A stretch of 64,000 bases of DNA. Source: Shinella zoogloeoides (GTDB lineage Bacteria; Pseudomonadota; Alphaproteobacteria; Rhizobiales; Rhizobiaceae). The notes under the pieces were generated by a model. The model was given only the letters and a program-made list of their open reading frames with translations. It had not been told where the DNA came from and ran no database searches. The first letter of the stretch is position 1, and each line of letters starts with the position of its first letter. Where the stretch lies: contig NZ_QNUJ01000003.1 in the NCBI RefSeq assembly GCF_003574625.1, positions 310,001-374,000 on the forward strand, given 5' to 3'. Both the position numbers and the translations under genes were made by a program. Shown here piece after piece: positions 49,401 through 57,885 of this stretch.

Positions 49401-49640
49401 CATGCCGTCGGCAAGGTCCAGCCGGCAGCCGACGACGAGGCGCACCCGAGGCATGTCCGGTGGCAGCTCCTTCGCCGCCCTGTGGGCCTGCACGACGCCG
49501 GCGAGGCTGTTGCGGTCCACCACGGCGAGGGCATCGATGCCGAGGGCGCTTGCCTGCGCGAACAATTCCGCCGCGCTGCTCGCCCCGCGCAGGAACGAGA
49601 AATGGGAGGTGACCTGAAGCTCGGCGTAGCGCGGTTTCAT
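46455..49640 (-). CDS. dnaE2: Error-prone DNA polymerase III alpha, ImuC/DnaE2
   Basis: A 1061-residue polymerase that performs mutagenic translesion synthesis with ImuA and ImuB during the SOS response. The PHP domain begins LQVTSHFSFLRGASSAAELF. The palm has the three acids in PPDIDVDFEHERREEVIQWI and later KVDVLALGMLTCMR, and the fingers include GFGSYGFPESHAYSFAIVAY. A C-terminal OB fold (RPGSAKGVIFVTIEDETGIA) ends the protein. It is shorter than replicative DnaE (about 1160) and lacks its extended C-terminus. Start ATG 49640 overlaps the imuB stop (ATGA). Confidence 0.95.
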   Translation of the reverse strand: MKPRYAELQVTSHFSFLRGASSAAELFAQASALGIDALAVVDRNSLAGVVQAHRAAKELPPDMPRVRLVVGCRLDLADGMSLLVYPTDRDAYARLCRLLTLGKKRAGKGKCHIDWADVVEWNEGLLAVLVPDEADETAAFQLRRLAEIFRDRCYLALTLRRRPNDQLRLFELSNLAARYRVPTVVTNDVLYHEPGRRMLQDIMTCIRHNVVIDNAGFLRERHADRYLKPPQEMHRLFVRYPEALRRTLEIVERCRFSLDELQYQYPDEKEYADLTPQEALEKYTWEGANSFYHNEIPEIVRKKLLKELGLIQKMNYAPYFLTVNAIVRHARSIGILCQGRGSAANSAVCFVLGITSIEPTVNGLLFERFVSEQRGEPPDIDVDFEHERREEVIQWIYETYGKDRSALCATVIRYRSRAAMRDVGRALGLPEDVLKSLSSQVWGWSNDIPQTHAGSAGLNVDDRRIKLLFELARQLIDRPRHLSQHPGGFVLTRDRLDDLVPIEPAAMDDRQVIEWDKDDIEYLNFMKVDVLALGMLTCMRRAFDFLKEHKGEAHDLKTIPQDSATYEMISKADTIGTFQIESRAQMSMLPRLRPKELYDIVIQVAIVRPGPIQGDMVHPYLRRRQGLEEVEYPQPAFEKVLKRTLGVPLFQEQAMQVAIECAGFEPGRADQLRRAMATFKQTGGVDKFREELITGMVRNDYTREFAERMCRQLEGFGSYGFPESHAYSFAIVAYASAWVKCHHPDVFCAALLNSQPMGFYAPAQIVRDARDHGVEVRPVCINESRWDCTLEPTEEAGRFAVRLGLRMVKGLKNKEASDLINGRQDEPFASIDDFWRRAGLTTDVLVRLAEADAFRPSLGLSRREALWAIRGLRDEPLPLFTAAAEREAALVAEIEEPIVALRPMAAGGEVVQDYGHVGLTLRAHPVSFLRESLSHRRFLTCAQAIDLKDRQKVETAGIVLVRQRPGSAKGVIFVTIEDETGIANLVVWRKIFLAYRPIVMGSPMIGVRGYVQREGEVVHIVAQQLIDLSADFSTVGRRGIDQKLEEADRRETIRIKSRDFH

Positions 49641-51160
49641 GCGAAAATCCCGTGCAGGAACCAGCGGCCGGCGCCGTTCGCGGCCTCGGCCTCATCGCCC
49701 GAGCGGAAGAGCCAGAAGCGCTCGCCGGCCTCGTCCTCCACCTGGAAATAATCGCGCACGGCGGCAAGCTCGGCGTCGCGCTTCCACCATTCGCCGAAGA
49801 TGCGCTCCGGCCCGTCGGCACGCTTGACGCGCCGGCGCATGCCGCGCCAGGTGAAGAAAGCAGGCGGGTGGTCGGGCAGGAGCGCCACGACCTCAACGGG
49901 CTCCGGCCGCGCCAGGAGACGGGCGGGGCGCGGCCAGTCCCCCTGCCATGTGGCCCCGCCATCGGGAGCAAGCGGGGCGATGCGCTGGATGGAGCGTTCC
50001 GGCACGTCGCTTTCGACCGGCGCGATGCGGTAGAGGCGGCGCGCGCCGATGCGGTTGGCGATCACATCGACGAGCCCGGCAAGGTCCGCCCTCTCCTCCT
50101 CGACCAGAGAGGAAACGGCCTGTTGCAGGACGAGCGGTTCGGCGAGCGTGGCGGTCAGGTCCATGATCTCGATGCCGAAGCCCGGATCGATCGTCTCGAT
50201 CCGGTCGCAGAGGAGCCGGACGAGCCGCTTTTCCTCCCGCACCGCCCGGGCCGTGCCGACGCGGATCGCCTGCAGGGAAGCATCGACGCGGTGGAAGACG
50301 AGGTCGAGCCGCCGCGCGCCGAGCCCGCGTTTTTCCAGCGCAAGGCAGAGATCCTCCACGAGGGCGGCCGTATAGCGCGCGATGGTCTCCGGCGCGCCGA
50401 TCGGCTCGCCGAAGACCTTGCGGACGGTCACGAGTTCCGGGTCGCGCAGCGGATCGACGGGCTCCGAGACGATGCCCTGCAGCTGGTCGAGCCGGCGGCC
50501 GAGGAGCGCCCCGAAACGCAGGACGAGCGGCGCGCGCGGCACGGCCAGCACATCGCCGATGCAGGCAAAGCCGAGGACATGCAGGCCCGTCACCGTTTCC
50601 GGCGGAATGCGCAGGCCCTGGAGCGGCAGCGGCGACACGGCCTTACTCGCCGCGCCGGGCGGCACGACGCAAACCGGATCGGCCAAAAAGCGCGCCACGG
50701 CATAGGCCGCGCCCCAACTGTCGGCCACCGCGGCGCGAGCGGCGATGCCGGAGGCGGCAAGGCGGTTGACGAGGCCCGTCAGCATGCGCTCCTCGCCGCC
50801 ATGCAGGTGGTCGGCGCCGGTCGTGTCGATGACGAGGCCATCCGGCGGGTCCGGCGCGACGATGGGCGCGTAGTGCTGCAAGGCCCAGAGGGAAAGGCGG
50901 GCGAGCGCCGCGGCATCGGCCACGGGATCGGCCGGCATGGTCAGGATGTCGGGCAGCAGGGCATGCGCCTTGGTCAGCGGCATGCCGACGCGCAGGCCCG
51001 CCTGTTCCGCCGGGCGGCTCACCGCCGTCACGATGCGGCGCGGGCCATCCCGCCCGACGAGAACGAGCCGCCGGTCAGGCGGAGGCGCCGAAGCGCCAAG
51101 CGCCCGTCTCAGGCGGTCGATCGGCCAGCCGGGAAGAAAAAGCGATACGACCCTCGGCAT
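49637..51160 (-). CDS. imuB: ImuB, Y-family polymerase-like accessory protein
   Basis: A 507-residue protein with the Y-family fold but without polymerase acids; it links the beta clamp, ImuA and DnaE2. ATG 51160 gives MPRVVSLFLPGWPIDRLRRA, the standard ImuB opening. Further motifs are AVSRPAEQAGLRVGMPLTKA, DGLVIDTTGADHLHGGEERM, GLRIPPETVTGLHVLGFACI and FGALLGRRLDQLQGI. The start lies 86 bases inside imuA in another frame, while the stop overlaps dnaE2. Damage-induced with the others from one LexA-controlled promoter. Confidence 0.93.
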   Translation of the reverse strand: MPRVVSLFLPGWPIDRLRRALGASAPPPDRRLVLVGRDGPRRIVTAVSRPAEQAGLRVGMPLTKAHALLPDILTMPADPVADAAALARLSLWALQHYAPIVAPDPPDGLVIDTTGADHLHGGEERMLTGLVNRLAASGIAARAAVADSWGAAYAVARFLADPVCVVPPGAASKAVSPLPLQGLRIPPETVTGLHVLGFACIGDVLAVPRAPLVLRFGALLGRRLDQLQGIVSEPVDPLRDPELVTVRKVFGEPIGAPETIARYTAALVEDLCLALEKRGLGARRLDLVFHRVDASLQAIRVGTARAVREEKRLVRLLCDRIETIDPGFGIEIMDLTATLAEPLVLQQAVSSLVEEERADLAGLVDVIANRIGARRLYRIAPVESDVPERSIQRIAPLAPDGGATWQGDWPRPARLLARPEPVEVVALLPDHPPAFFTWRGMRRRVKRADGPERIFGEWWKRDAELAAVRDYFQVEDEAGERFWLFRSGDEAEAANGAGRWFLHGIFA

Positions 51161-51833
51161 CGGATGCCTCCACTTCGAACTTAGCCGCCTCGCCGGCCCG
51201 GCAACGGGCCAGCTCCAGCAGCCAACGGGCCCGGCCGATGCCGGGCACGGCAAGCGGCACGGACGGCCGCATGGAAACCCGCCAGCGCGTCACGGCGGCG
51301 GAAGGCAGCGCGAAGGCATCGGTGCCCCCTCTCTGCCGGACGCGGCGCAGGGCGATGCCGAGCGTGCCGCCGGCTTCCGCGGCAAGCTGCAGGCGGCGCG
51401 AGGCGGTCATCGACAGGCGCGCGACTTCCGCCACCACCGCGCCGAGCCCGCCATGGCGCAGCCCCTCCTCGAAACAGAGGAGCAGGCTCTTCTCGTCGCC
51501 GGCCTCCACATAGAGGACGCGGCCGGGGGCAAGCCCCGCCTGCGCCAGCGCCGGGGCGAAGAGATCCGGCCGCGTCAGGCACCAGAGCACCTGCCCTTTG
51601 GTGCGCGCGGCAATGCCGGCGGCAAAGAGCATGGCGGCCGCCCCTTCCACGGCGTCGTTGCCGCCGCCGCAGACCTCGTGCAGGCTGGCGAGCGCCAATC
51701 CGCCGCCGGGCAGCCGGTCGTCGATCTCCGGCACGCCGAACGGCAGCACCGCCCGGTCGCGCAAGGCACGGCCGTCGAACTGCCGGATGCGGTCGCGCAG
51801 GTCTGCGACAACGGCATGGACGGAGGCGGACAT
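51075..51833 (-). CDS. imuA: ImuA, SOS mutagenesis protein (RecA-like fold)
   Basis: A 252-residue RecA-fold protein of the ImuA-ImuB-DnaE2 mutasome. ATG 51833 gives MSASVHAVVADLRDRIRQFD. Family blocks are VLPFGVPEIDDRLPGGGLAL, ASLHEVCGGGNDAVEGAAAM, WCLTRPDLFAPALAQAGLAP and LYVEAGDEKSLLLCFEEGL. The Walker A loop is degenerate (GGGNDAVEGAAA), as in other ImuA proteins. A perfect LexA box lies 30 bases upstream. Its last 86 bases overlap imuB. Confidence 0.92.
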   Translation of the reverse strand: MSASVHAVVADLRDRIRQFDGRALRDRAVLPFGVPEIDDRLPGGGLALASLHEVCGGGNDAVEGAAAMLFAAGIAARTKGQVLWCLTRPDLFAPALAQAGLAPGRVLYVEAGDEKSLLLCFEEGLRHGGLGAVVAEVARLSMTASRRLQLAAEAGGTLGIALRRVRQRGGTDAFALPSAAVTRWRVSMRPSVPLAVPGIGRARWLLELARCRAGEAAKFEVEASDAEGRIAFSSRLADRPPETGAWRFGASA

Positions 51834-51862
51834 GGCTTTTCGGCTCCTGCTGACGGATAATT

Positions 51863-51877
51863 GTTCTCTATTTGTTC
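51863..51877. promoter_or_regulatory. LexA (SOS) box, GTTC-N7-GTTC
   Basis: GTTC (51863-51866), TCTATTT, GTTC (51874-51877) is an exact match to the alphaproteobacterial LexA box. It lies 30 bases upstream of imuA, so LexA represses the cassette until DNA damage. Confidence 0.92.
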
Positions 51878-51940
51878 TCAATTTCCGAAAGAGTCAATCG
51901 GTCTTGCCGGTCGGCGAGATCACAGATTGAATCATCGGCG

Positions 51941-51965
51941 GGAACCAACTGGCACGGCGGAAGTT
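51941..51965 (+). promoter_or_regulatory. EcfG-type stress promoter of the 101-residue DUF883-like gene
   Basis: GGAAC (51941-51945), 17 bases, GTT (51963-51965), matching GGAAC-N17/18-GTT. It lies about 40 bases before the start at 52005. Confidence 0.7.
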
Positions 51966-52004
51966 TCTCCTCCCGCCATTCCCACCAATGCAGGAGACAT
52001 GCCC

Positions 52005-52310
52005 ATGGCTGACGAAAAGAGCACCGGCAAGCGCACGCTCGGCGTCGTTGAAGGTCGCGACACCATTTCGGAGGAAGCGAAGACCGCCGCCGCGGAGGCC
52101 GCGGTCAGCGAGCAGATCGAGGCGCTGAAGGCGGAGATCAGCCGGCTGAAGGAATCCGCGGGCCTGATCGCCGAAGGCACGGGCCAGCTTGCGGTCGCCA
52201 AGGCGGAATCGCTGCGCGAGGACCTGCGCCAGACCATTCAGGCCAATCCGATCGCCGCCCTCGCCGGCGCTGCCCTCATCGGCTATCTCTGCGGCCTGCG
52301 CCACCGGTAG
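52005..52310 (+). CDS. DUF883/ElaB-like membrane-anchored stress protein
   Basis: A 101-residue protein. ATG 52005 (MADEKSTGKRTLG) has GGAG eight bases upstream; ATG 51999 is too close. A long amphipathic helix (about 25-80; EQIEALKAEISRLKESAGLI) likely forms a coiled coil, followed by a Gly-zipper-like anchor (NPIAALAGAALIGYLCGLRHR). This is the DUF883 plan, seen in ribosome-binding inner-membrane proteins such as ElaB/YqjD. An EcfG-type promoter upstream suggests stationary-phase or general stress expression. It converges on a second gene of the same kind. Confidence 0.83.
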   Translation: MADEKSTGKRTLGVVEGRDTISEEAKTAAAEAAVSEQIEALKAEISRLKESAGLIAEGTGQLAVAKAESLREDLRQTIQANPIAALAGAALIGYLCGLRHR

Positions 52311-52333
52311 GCGATCTTTCCCGATGCCATGAA

Positions 52334-52356
52334 AAAGCCCGGCAATGCCGGGCTTT
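52334..52356. terminator. Bidirectional Rho-independent terminator
   Basis: AAAGCCCGGC (52334-52343) and GCCGGGCTTT (52347-52356) pair across AAT. A-run before and T-run after let it end transcripts from both convergent DUF883-like genes. Confidence 0.88.
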
Positions 52357-52365
52357 CTTATACGT

Positions 52366-52689
52366 TCAGAACCAGCGCTGGCGGCGCGGCGGTTCGCTTT
52401 CGAGAGACCCGAGCAGATAGCCGAGCACGATGCCGGCCAGCCCCGCGCCCAGCACGAGCGTGGAAAGGGCGGCGGGATGCTCCCGCGCGGTCTGCGCGAC
52501 GGCCGCGCCCTCGTTGCGCACGTATTTCGTCGCGGAGCGGACGGCGGGACGGGCCGCCTCCATGGCGCTGCCGGCGCGCTCGCGCACGGTTTCATAGGCC
52601 TCGGCACTCCGCTCGCCGAGATCCTTCTGAAGCTGGGCGATCTCGTCACGCAGGGCGGAAATCTGGGATTGGACGTCGTTGCTTGCCAT
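52366..52689 (-). CDS. DUF883/ElaB-like membrane-anchored stress protein
   Basis: A 107-residue protein with AAGGAG seven bases before ATG 52689. It has a helical coiled-coil part (QISALRDEIAQLQKDLGERS, AYETVRERAGSAMEAARPAV) and a C-terminal membrane anchor (LSTLVLGAGLAGIVLGYLLG) followed by a basic end. Same plan as the gene at 52005, with little sequence identity outside it. It also has an EcfG-type promoter (52719-52743), so both would be expressed together under stress. Confidence 0.85.
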   Translation of the reverse strand: MASNDVQSQISALRDEIAQLQKDLGERSAEAYETVRERAGSAMEAARPAVRSATKYVRNEGAAVAQTAREHPAALSTLVLGAGLAGIVLGYLLGSLESEPPRRQRWF

Positions 52690-52718
52690 TGCGGTCTCCT
52701 TGTCAGCAATCCAGACCG

Positions 52719-52743
52719 AACGAATGGCGCGCGGCTTGGTTCC
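52719..52743 (-). promoter_or_regulatory. EcfG-type stress promoter of the 107-residue gene
   Basis: On the minus strand GGAAC (52739-52743), 17 bases, GTT (52719-52721). It lies 30 bases upstream of the start at 52689, and partly within the space after the GlxA-type gene stop (52765). Confidence 0.7.
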
Positions 52744-52764
52744 CAGCCGCAAGGAGAATTGCGC

Positions 52765-53784
52765 TCAGCCCGCCTGACGCCGCCCGTCGCGGCGGATCTG
52801 CGACGGCGTGTCGCCGAAGGCGGCGCGGAAGCGCCGGGTGAAGTGCGACAGGCTCTCGAAGCCGGTTTCCAGCGCGATCTCGATCAGCGGCTTGTTGGTG
52901 CGCACCACCATGGTGAAGGCGGCCGCCATGCGGATCTTCATGTAGATCGCGCTCGGCGAGGCGCCCATGTCGCTCTCGAACAGCCGCTCGAGCTGGCGGC
53001 GCGAGACATTCGTCATCGTGGCGATGCTGTCGATGGACAGGAGGTCCTCGGTGTGCTGCTCCATCATCATGATGGCGAGATGCACGCGCCGGTCGCGCGC
53101 CTCCAGGCCCAGCGGATTGCGCGGCTGGATGTCCGTGGCGTCGCGCCGGTGGCGAATCTGCAGGATCTCCAGCGCATTGCGCTCGGCCGCCTCGCCGACA
53201 TGATGGCGCACGAGCGTTGCCGCAAGATCCGCGACGCTGCTGCCGCCGGCGCAGGTCGCCACCTTGCCGTCGAAGCGGAATATCTGTTCCGACGTCGCAT
53301 CGATATCGGGATAGCGGGCGCGGAAATCGCGATGATGCAGCCAGCTCACGCAGGCCGTATGCCCCTTGAGCAGGCCCGCCTCGGCAAGGATGAAGCTGCC
53401 CGTACAGAGCCCGATCAGGCCGACGCCGGCATTGACCGCCTTGCGCAGATAGGTCGTCGCATAGCTGTCGATCGGCTCCTCCACGCTGAGGAGGCCGCCG
53501 ACGACGGCGATGTAGTCGAAACAGGACGGGTCGGCGAAGGGCGCAGTCGGCGCGACCTGGATGCCGCTCGAGGAGGAAATGAAATTGCGCGTGCTGCTGA
53601 GCACTTCCCAGTCGCAGTTGACACGGCGGGAGCGGTCCTCGCTGTCGCTGGCAAGCCGCAGCGTATCGACGAACAAGGCAAAGGCAGAGAGCGTGAAGCT
53701 CTTCGACAGGATGAAGCCGACGCGCAACGCCTTAGGGGCCGACGCGGCATTCATCTCCTTCGACGTCCGAACCTCAACCGCCAT
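52765..53784 (-). CDS. GlxA-family regulator (DJ-1/PfpI domain plus AraC HTH)
   Basis: A 339-residue regulator. I start at ATG 53784 (MAVEVRTSKEMNAASA) with GGGAGG seven bases upstream. The DJ-1/PfpI-like domain (about 15-185) has VGFILSKSFTLSAFALFVDT, YIAVVGGLLSVEEPIDSY and LIGLCTGSFILAEAGLLKGH (nucleophile-elbow Cys). The AraC HTH (about 230-335) has LLSIDSIATMTNVSRRQLER, LFESDMGASPSAIYMKIRMA and IEIALETGFESLSHFTRRFR. The GbdR/ArgR/CdhR group, which controls amino-acid, betaine or carnitine use, has this design. Downstream target unknown; the SMP-30 gene follows in the upstream direction on the same strand. Confidence 0.88.
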   Translation of the reverse strand: MAVEVRTSKEMNAASAPKALRVGFILSKSFTLSAFALFVDTLRLASDSEDRSRRVNCDWEVLSSTRNFISSSSGIQVAPTAPFADPSCFDYIAVVGGLLSVEEPIDSYATTYLRKAVNAGVGLIGLCTGSFILAEAGLLKGHTACVSWLHHRDFRARYPDIDATSEQIFRFDGKVATCAGGSSVADLAATLVRHHVGEAAERNALEILQIRHRRDATDIQPRNPLGLEARDRRVHLAIMMMEQHTEDLLSIDSIATMTNVSRRQLERLFESDMGASPSAIYMKIRMAAAFTMVVRTNKPLIEIALETGFESLSHFTRRFRAAFGDTPSQIRRDGRRQAG

Positions 53785-53897
53785 CCAGTCCTCCCAAACC
53801 GTTTCGCCGGAGAATATCGTCACCGGCAAGGCCCTCGCAAGAGCCATAGCAGATTTCCCGGCCCCTCTCCATTCCCTGCCTTCGCTTTGTGGAAGGA

Positions 53898-54797
53898 TCA
53901 GGGCCGGCGGGCGCCCCGCACGGCCAGCGACACGGCATAGAGCGAGGTAGTCGCGGTGATGAAGAGGCGGTGGCCGCCCCGCCCACCGAAGCAGATGTTG
54001 GACACGGTCTCCGGCACGAGGATCCTGCCGAGGCGCTGGCCGTCCGGCGCGATGCAGTGCACGCCGTCACCGGCCGAGGACCAGAGATTGCCGTTCTCGT
54101 CCACGCGCATGCCATCCGCGCAGCCGGGCGAGATGGTGTGGAAGACCTCGCCGCCCGAAAGGCTCCAGTTGCCGGCGACATCGAAGGCGCGGATATGGCG
54201 CGGATCGTCCGTGTGAATACGCCCGGTATCGGCGACATAGAGGCGCCTTTCACCCGGGCTGAAGGCAAGGCCGTTAGGGCAGTTGAAATCCGTGAGCATC
54301 GCCCGGACATGGCCGGAATGCGGATCGACGCGGTAGACGTGGCAGGCAAGCTCCTGCTCGCTGCGCGTGCCCTCGTAATCCGAAACGATGCCGTAATGCG
54401 GATCGGTGAACCAGATCGCCCCGTCCGAGGTCACGACCACGTCGTTCGGCGAATTCAGCGGCTTGCCCTCATAGCTGTCGGCGACAACGGTGATCGCGCC
54501 GTCGTGCTCGGTGCGGGTCACGCGGCGGGTGCCGTGCTCGCAGGTCACGAGCCGGCCTTCCCGATCACGCGTGTTGCCGTTGGAGAAATTCGACGGCTCG
54601 CGGAACGTCGTTATCCCGAGCGCCGGGCTCCAGCGCAGCATGCGATTGTTGGGAATGTCGGAGAACAGCAGGCAATCGTGATCGCCGAACCAGACGGGAC
54701 CCTCCGTCCAGTCGAACCCTCCGGCGAGCTTCTTCAGCGGGGCATTGCCCAGCACGAAACTCGAAAACACGGCCTCTTCCGCCTCGAAAAACGACAT
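53898..54797 (-). CDS. SMP-30/gluconolactonase-family sugar lactonase
   Basis: A 299-residue six-bladed propeller enzyme that hydrolyses sugar lactones. I choose ATG 54797 (MSFFEAEEAVFSSF) with GAGGAGGG just upstream over ATG 54815. Metal-site motifs are DWTEGPVWFGDHDCLLFSDI (Glu), PLNSPNDVVVTSDGAIWFTD (Asn), FNCPNGLAFSPGERRLYVAD (Asn) and CADGMRVDENGNLWSSA (Asp). No signal peptide, so a cytoplasmic lactonase. No sugar dehydrogenase lies beside it, so the sugar is unknown. Confidence 0.88.
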   Translation of the reverse strand: MSFFEAEEAVFSSFVLGNAPLKKLAGGFDWTEGPVWFGDHDCLLFSDIPNNRMLRWSPALGITTFREPSNFSNGNTRDREGRLVTCEHGTRRVTRTEHDGAITVVADSYEGKPLNSPNDVVVTSDGAIWFTDPHYGIVSDYEGTRSEQELACHVYRVDPHSGHVRAMLTDFNCPNGLAFSPGERRLYVADTGRIHTDDPRHIRAFDVAGNWSLSGGEVFHTISPGCADGMRVDENGNLWSSAGDGVHCIAPDGQRLGRILVPETVSNICFGGRGGHRLFITATTSLYAVSLAVRGARRP

Positions 54798-54860
54798 CCA
54801 TCCCTCCTCTGCCATGAGGAAGCTTTCTAACGGCTATGGCGGCGCCCGCCTAGCCTGCCG

Positions 54861-55442
54861 TCAGGAAACCGTCCCGCTGCCGCCGTCGAGTGCCCGCTCC
54901 ATCCACGCTTCGAGCGCGCCGCGGATCGCCTCTTCCGCCGGCCGCTCGCGCGTGAAAGCCCACCAGATATGCGCGCCCTGCCAGACGCTCGCCATCTGCC
55001 AGCCGAGACGTTTGCCTTCCTCCACCTCGACTGAAAGGCGGCGGCCAAGAGCGGCCGCGATCCGGTGCCCCCAAACCGCGCCGCGGCTGCGAAGCACGGG
55101 ATTGCGGACATCTTCCCGCAACAGGAGCAGCCCGTCGGTGGCCGCTTCTTCCGCGCTCGCGGCAGGCATCAGGCGCATGAGGAAGGCGACCGCACCCGCG
55201 GGCGTCGGCGGCGTCTCCCTGTCCGCCGCTTCGGTTTCCTCGTCCAGCCGGTCCCAGGCGCGCAATAGCGTCGCCTCAAGCAAGGCTTCGCGGTCGCCGT
55301 AGCGCTGCACGAGCGTTGCCGGCGAAAGGCCGCATGCCTTCGCCGCGCGGGCGAAGGTGAGGCCGGCCGGTCCCGTCTCCCGCAAGGTTTCGAGAATCGT
55401 GTCGAGCACCGCTTCGTCGGGGATTGTCTTGTGTCTTGCCAT
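54861..55442 (-). CDS. TetR-family repressor
   Basis: A 193-residue repressor. The N-terminal HTH (about 8-55) reads ILETLRETGPAGLTFARAAK, then ACGLSPATLVQRYGDREALL. The ligand domain is all-helical. It is divergent from the reductase gene with 46 bases between, holding an AT-rich inverted repeat (55451-55466), so it probably represses that gene and itself. The inducer is unknown. Confidence 0.88.
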   Translation of the reverse strand: MARHKTIPDEAVLDTILETLRETGPAGLTFARAAKACGLSPATLVQRYGDREALLEATLLRAWDRLDEETEAADRETPPTPAGAVAFLMRLMPAASAEEAATDGLLLLREDVRNPVLRSRGAVWGHRIAAALGRRLSVEVEEGKRLGWQMASVWQGAHIWWAFTRERPAEEAIRGALEAWMERALDGGSGTVS

Positions 55443-55450
55443 GGCTATAT

Positions 55451-55466
55451 ATAAATGTTCGTTTAT
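55451..55466. promoter_or_regulatory. Candidate TetR operator
   Basis: ATAAA-TGTTCG-TTTAT: inverted 5-mers around six bases in a short AT-rich gap between the divergent TetR and reductase genes. It would overlap both promoters. Confidence 0.55.
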
Positions 55467-55488
55467 TTATTAATCAAGAGGATTTCCA

Positions 55489-56025
55489 ATGGCCCGTATT
55501 CTCGGATACATCGCCGCAAGCCTCGACGGCATGATCGCCACGGCTGACGACAGTCTCGACTGGCTGTTCGAATATGACGGCATGGACCTCGGCGAACACG
55601 ACTACCGCACCTTCATCAAGCGCATCCGCACGGTGGTGATGGGGCGCGGCACCTACGATTTCATCGCAAGGGACCCCTCCCCCTGGGCCTATGGAGACCA
55701 GCGGACCTTCGTCGTCACCTCAACGCCCATCGACAATCCGAAAGGTCCTCTGGAAATCCGCAACGACATCGACACACTGATTGCCGAGCTGCGCGCGCTC
55801 GACGATGGCGATGTCTGGATGCTCGGCGGCGGGCAGTTGCAGATGGCCTTTCTGGAACGGGGCGCGCTGGACGAGATCGAGATCTATGTCATCCCGGAAA
55901 TGCTCGGTGGCGGCCGGCCGCTCTTTCCGCCGACCGGCTTTCGCGCCAGCCCCGAGCTGATCGGCGTACAGGCGCTGGACCGGGGCTGCGTGCGCCTGCA
56001 CTACCGCTTTTCTCAGCCGGCATAA
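55489..56025 (+). CDS. RibD C-terminal/dihydrofolate reductase-like protein
   Basis: A 178-residue protein with the dihydrofolate reductase-like fold of the RibD C-terminal family. Motifs are ILGYIAASLDGMIATADDSL, VVMGRGTYDFI, TFVVTSTPI, DVWMLGGGQLQMAFLERGAL and IYVIPEMLGGGRPLFP. Stand-alone members reduce unknown substrates or act in resistance to antifolates and nucleosides. GAGG precedes the start. It converges on the class V aminotransferase and overlaps its 3' end by 13 bases. Confidence 0.87.
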   Translation: MARILGYIAASLDGMIATADDSLDWLFEYDGMDLGEHDYRTFIKRIRTVVMGRGTYDFIARDPSPWAYGDQRTFVVTSTPIDNPKGPLEIRNDIDTLIAELRALDDGDVWMLGGGQLQMAFLERGALDEIEIYVIPEMLGGGRPLFPPTGFRASPELIGVQALDRGCVRLHYRFSQPA

Positions 56026-57096
56026 TGCGCGGCGACGGCCACCGCTGCCGCCGCGATATCCGCCGGAAGACCGAGATTGCGGAGGGCGATCCCATAGGCC
56101 GCGACGTTGCCGAGCACGGCCTCGAAGCGGGCGCGCTGGCCGGTATGGTTGAGCCGCACGAGATTTTCCGCGCCCGGGCCGACGCCCGGCGACATGTCCG
56201 TTTCGAGATGTGCCGCGGCGGCGAGGAAAGCATCCATCCCGACGCCATCGGGCAGCCTTGCCGTCGTGACGAGATGGGAGGCGCGGCCGGCCGGGGCCGA
56301 GGGCGCCGCGCCGAGCGCGACAAGCCCGTCGCGCGCCGCCTTCGCCGCCCGGGCATGGCGGGCGAGGACGGCATCGGGGCCTTCCGCCTCGAAACGGTCG
56401 AGCGCCACCTCCAGCGCGAAGAACTCCAGCGAGGCCGAGGTGCCGGGCAGCGCACCGCGCCCGGCATCGAGCCAGGCCTTGCGGTCGAGCAGCGATAGCG
56501 TCGATTCCCTTGAGGCCCCTTCGGCCATCACCAGCCGCCACGCGGCGGGGCTGACCGAAACCGCCGAGACGCCCGCCGGCCCCGCCAGCGATTTCTGCGG
56601 ACCGATCACCGCGATGTCGACGCCGAGCGCATCGACGTCGAGCGGATGGCCGCCGACCGAGGCGACGGCATCCACCACCGTCACGATGCCGCGGACGCGG
56701 GCGGCCGCGACGATCTCCTCCAGCGGGTTGAGCACGCCATTGGCCGATTCCGCATGGCAGAAGATGACGACCCTCGTATCCGGATGGGCGTCGAAGGCAG
56801 CCGTCACGGTTTCCGCATCGATGGGCCGGGCGGGCTCGGCCATAAGCGTCACGACCTCCGCGCCGCCCCGCCGAAGCCAGCCGCCGAACCATGCGCCGAA
56901 GGGGCTGGTGACGATATTGATCGCCTTCAGGCCCGGCCGGGCAAGGCTTGCCGTCACCGCCTCCAGCGCCACCACGGCCTCCGTCTGGAAGAGCAGGATA
57001 TCGTTCCGCGTCTTCAATATCCGGCCGAGCCGGTCGGCGACGAGGCCGAAGCGTTCGGGCGGGAAGACGGGGGCGTCGTTCAGGGCATTCCAGCGG

Positions 57097-57107
<11 letters not shown>
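56013..57107 (-). CDS. Class V PLP aminotransferase (alanine-glyoxylate/serine-pyruvate type)
   Basis: A 364-residue PLP enzyme. The cofactor lysine is in DIAVIGPQKSLAGPAGVSAV, with TVVDAVASVGGHPLDVDALG giving the ring-stacking Asp and FCHAESANGVLNPLEEI before it. The start at 57107 has AGGA eight bases upstream and overlaps the DppF-like stop by 11 bases, so it is the last gene of the peptide-transport operon. It could use amino acids freed from imported peptides. Exact substrate unknown. Confidence 0.86.
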
Positions 57108-57881
<774 letters not shown>

Positions 57882-57885
<4 letters not shown>

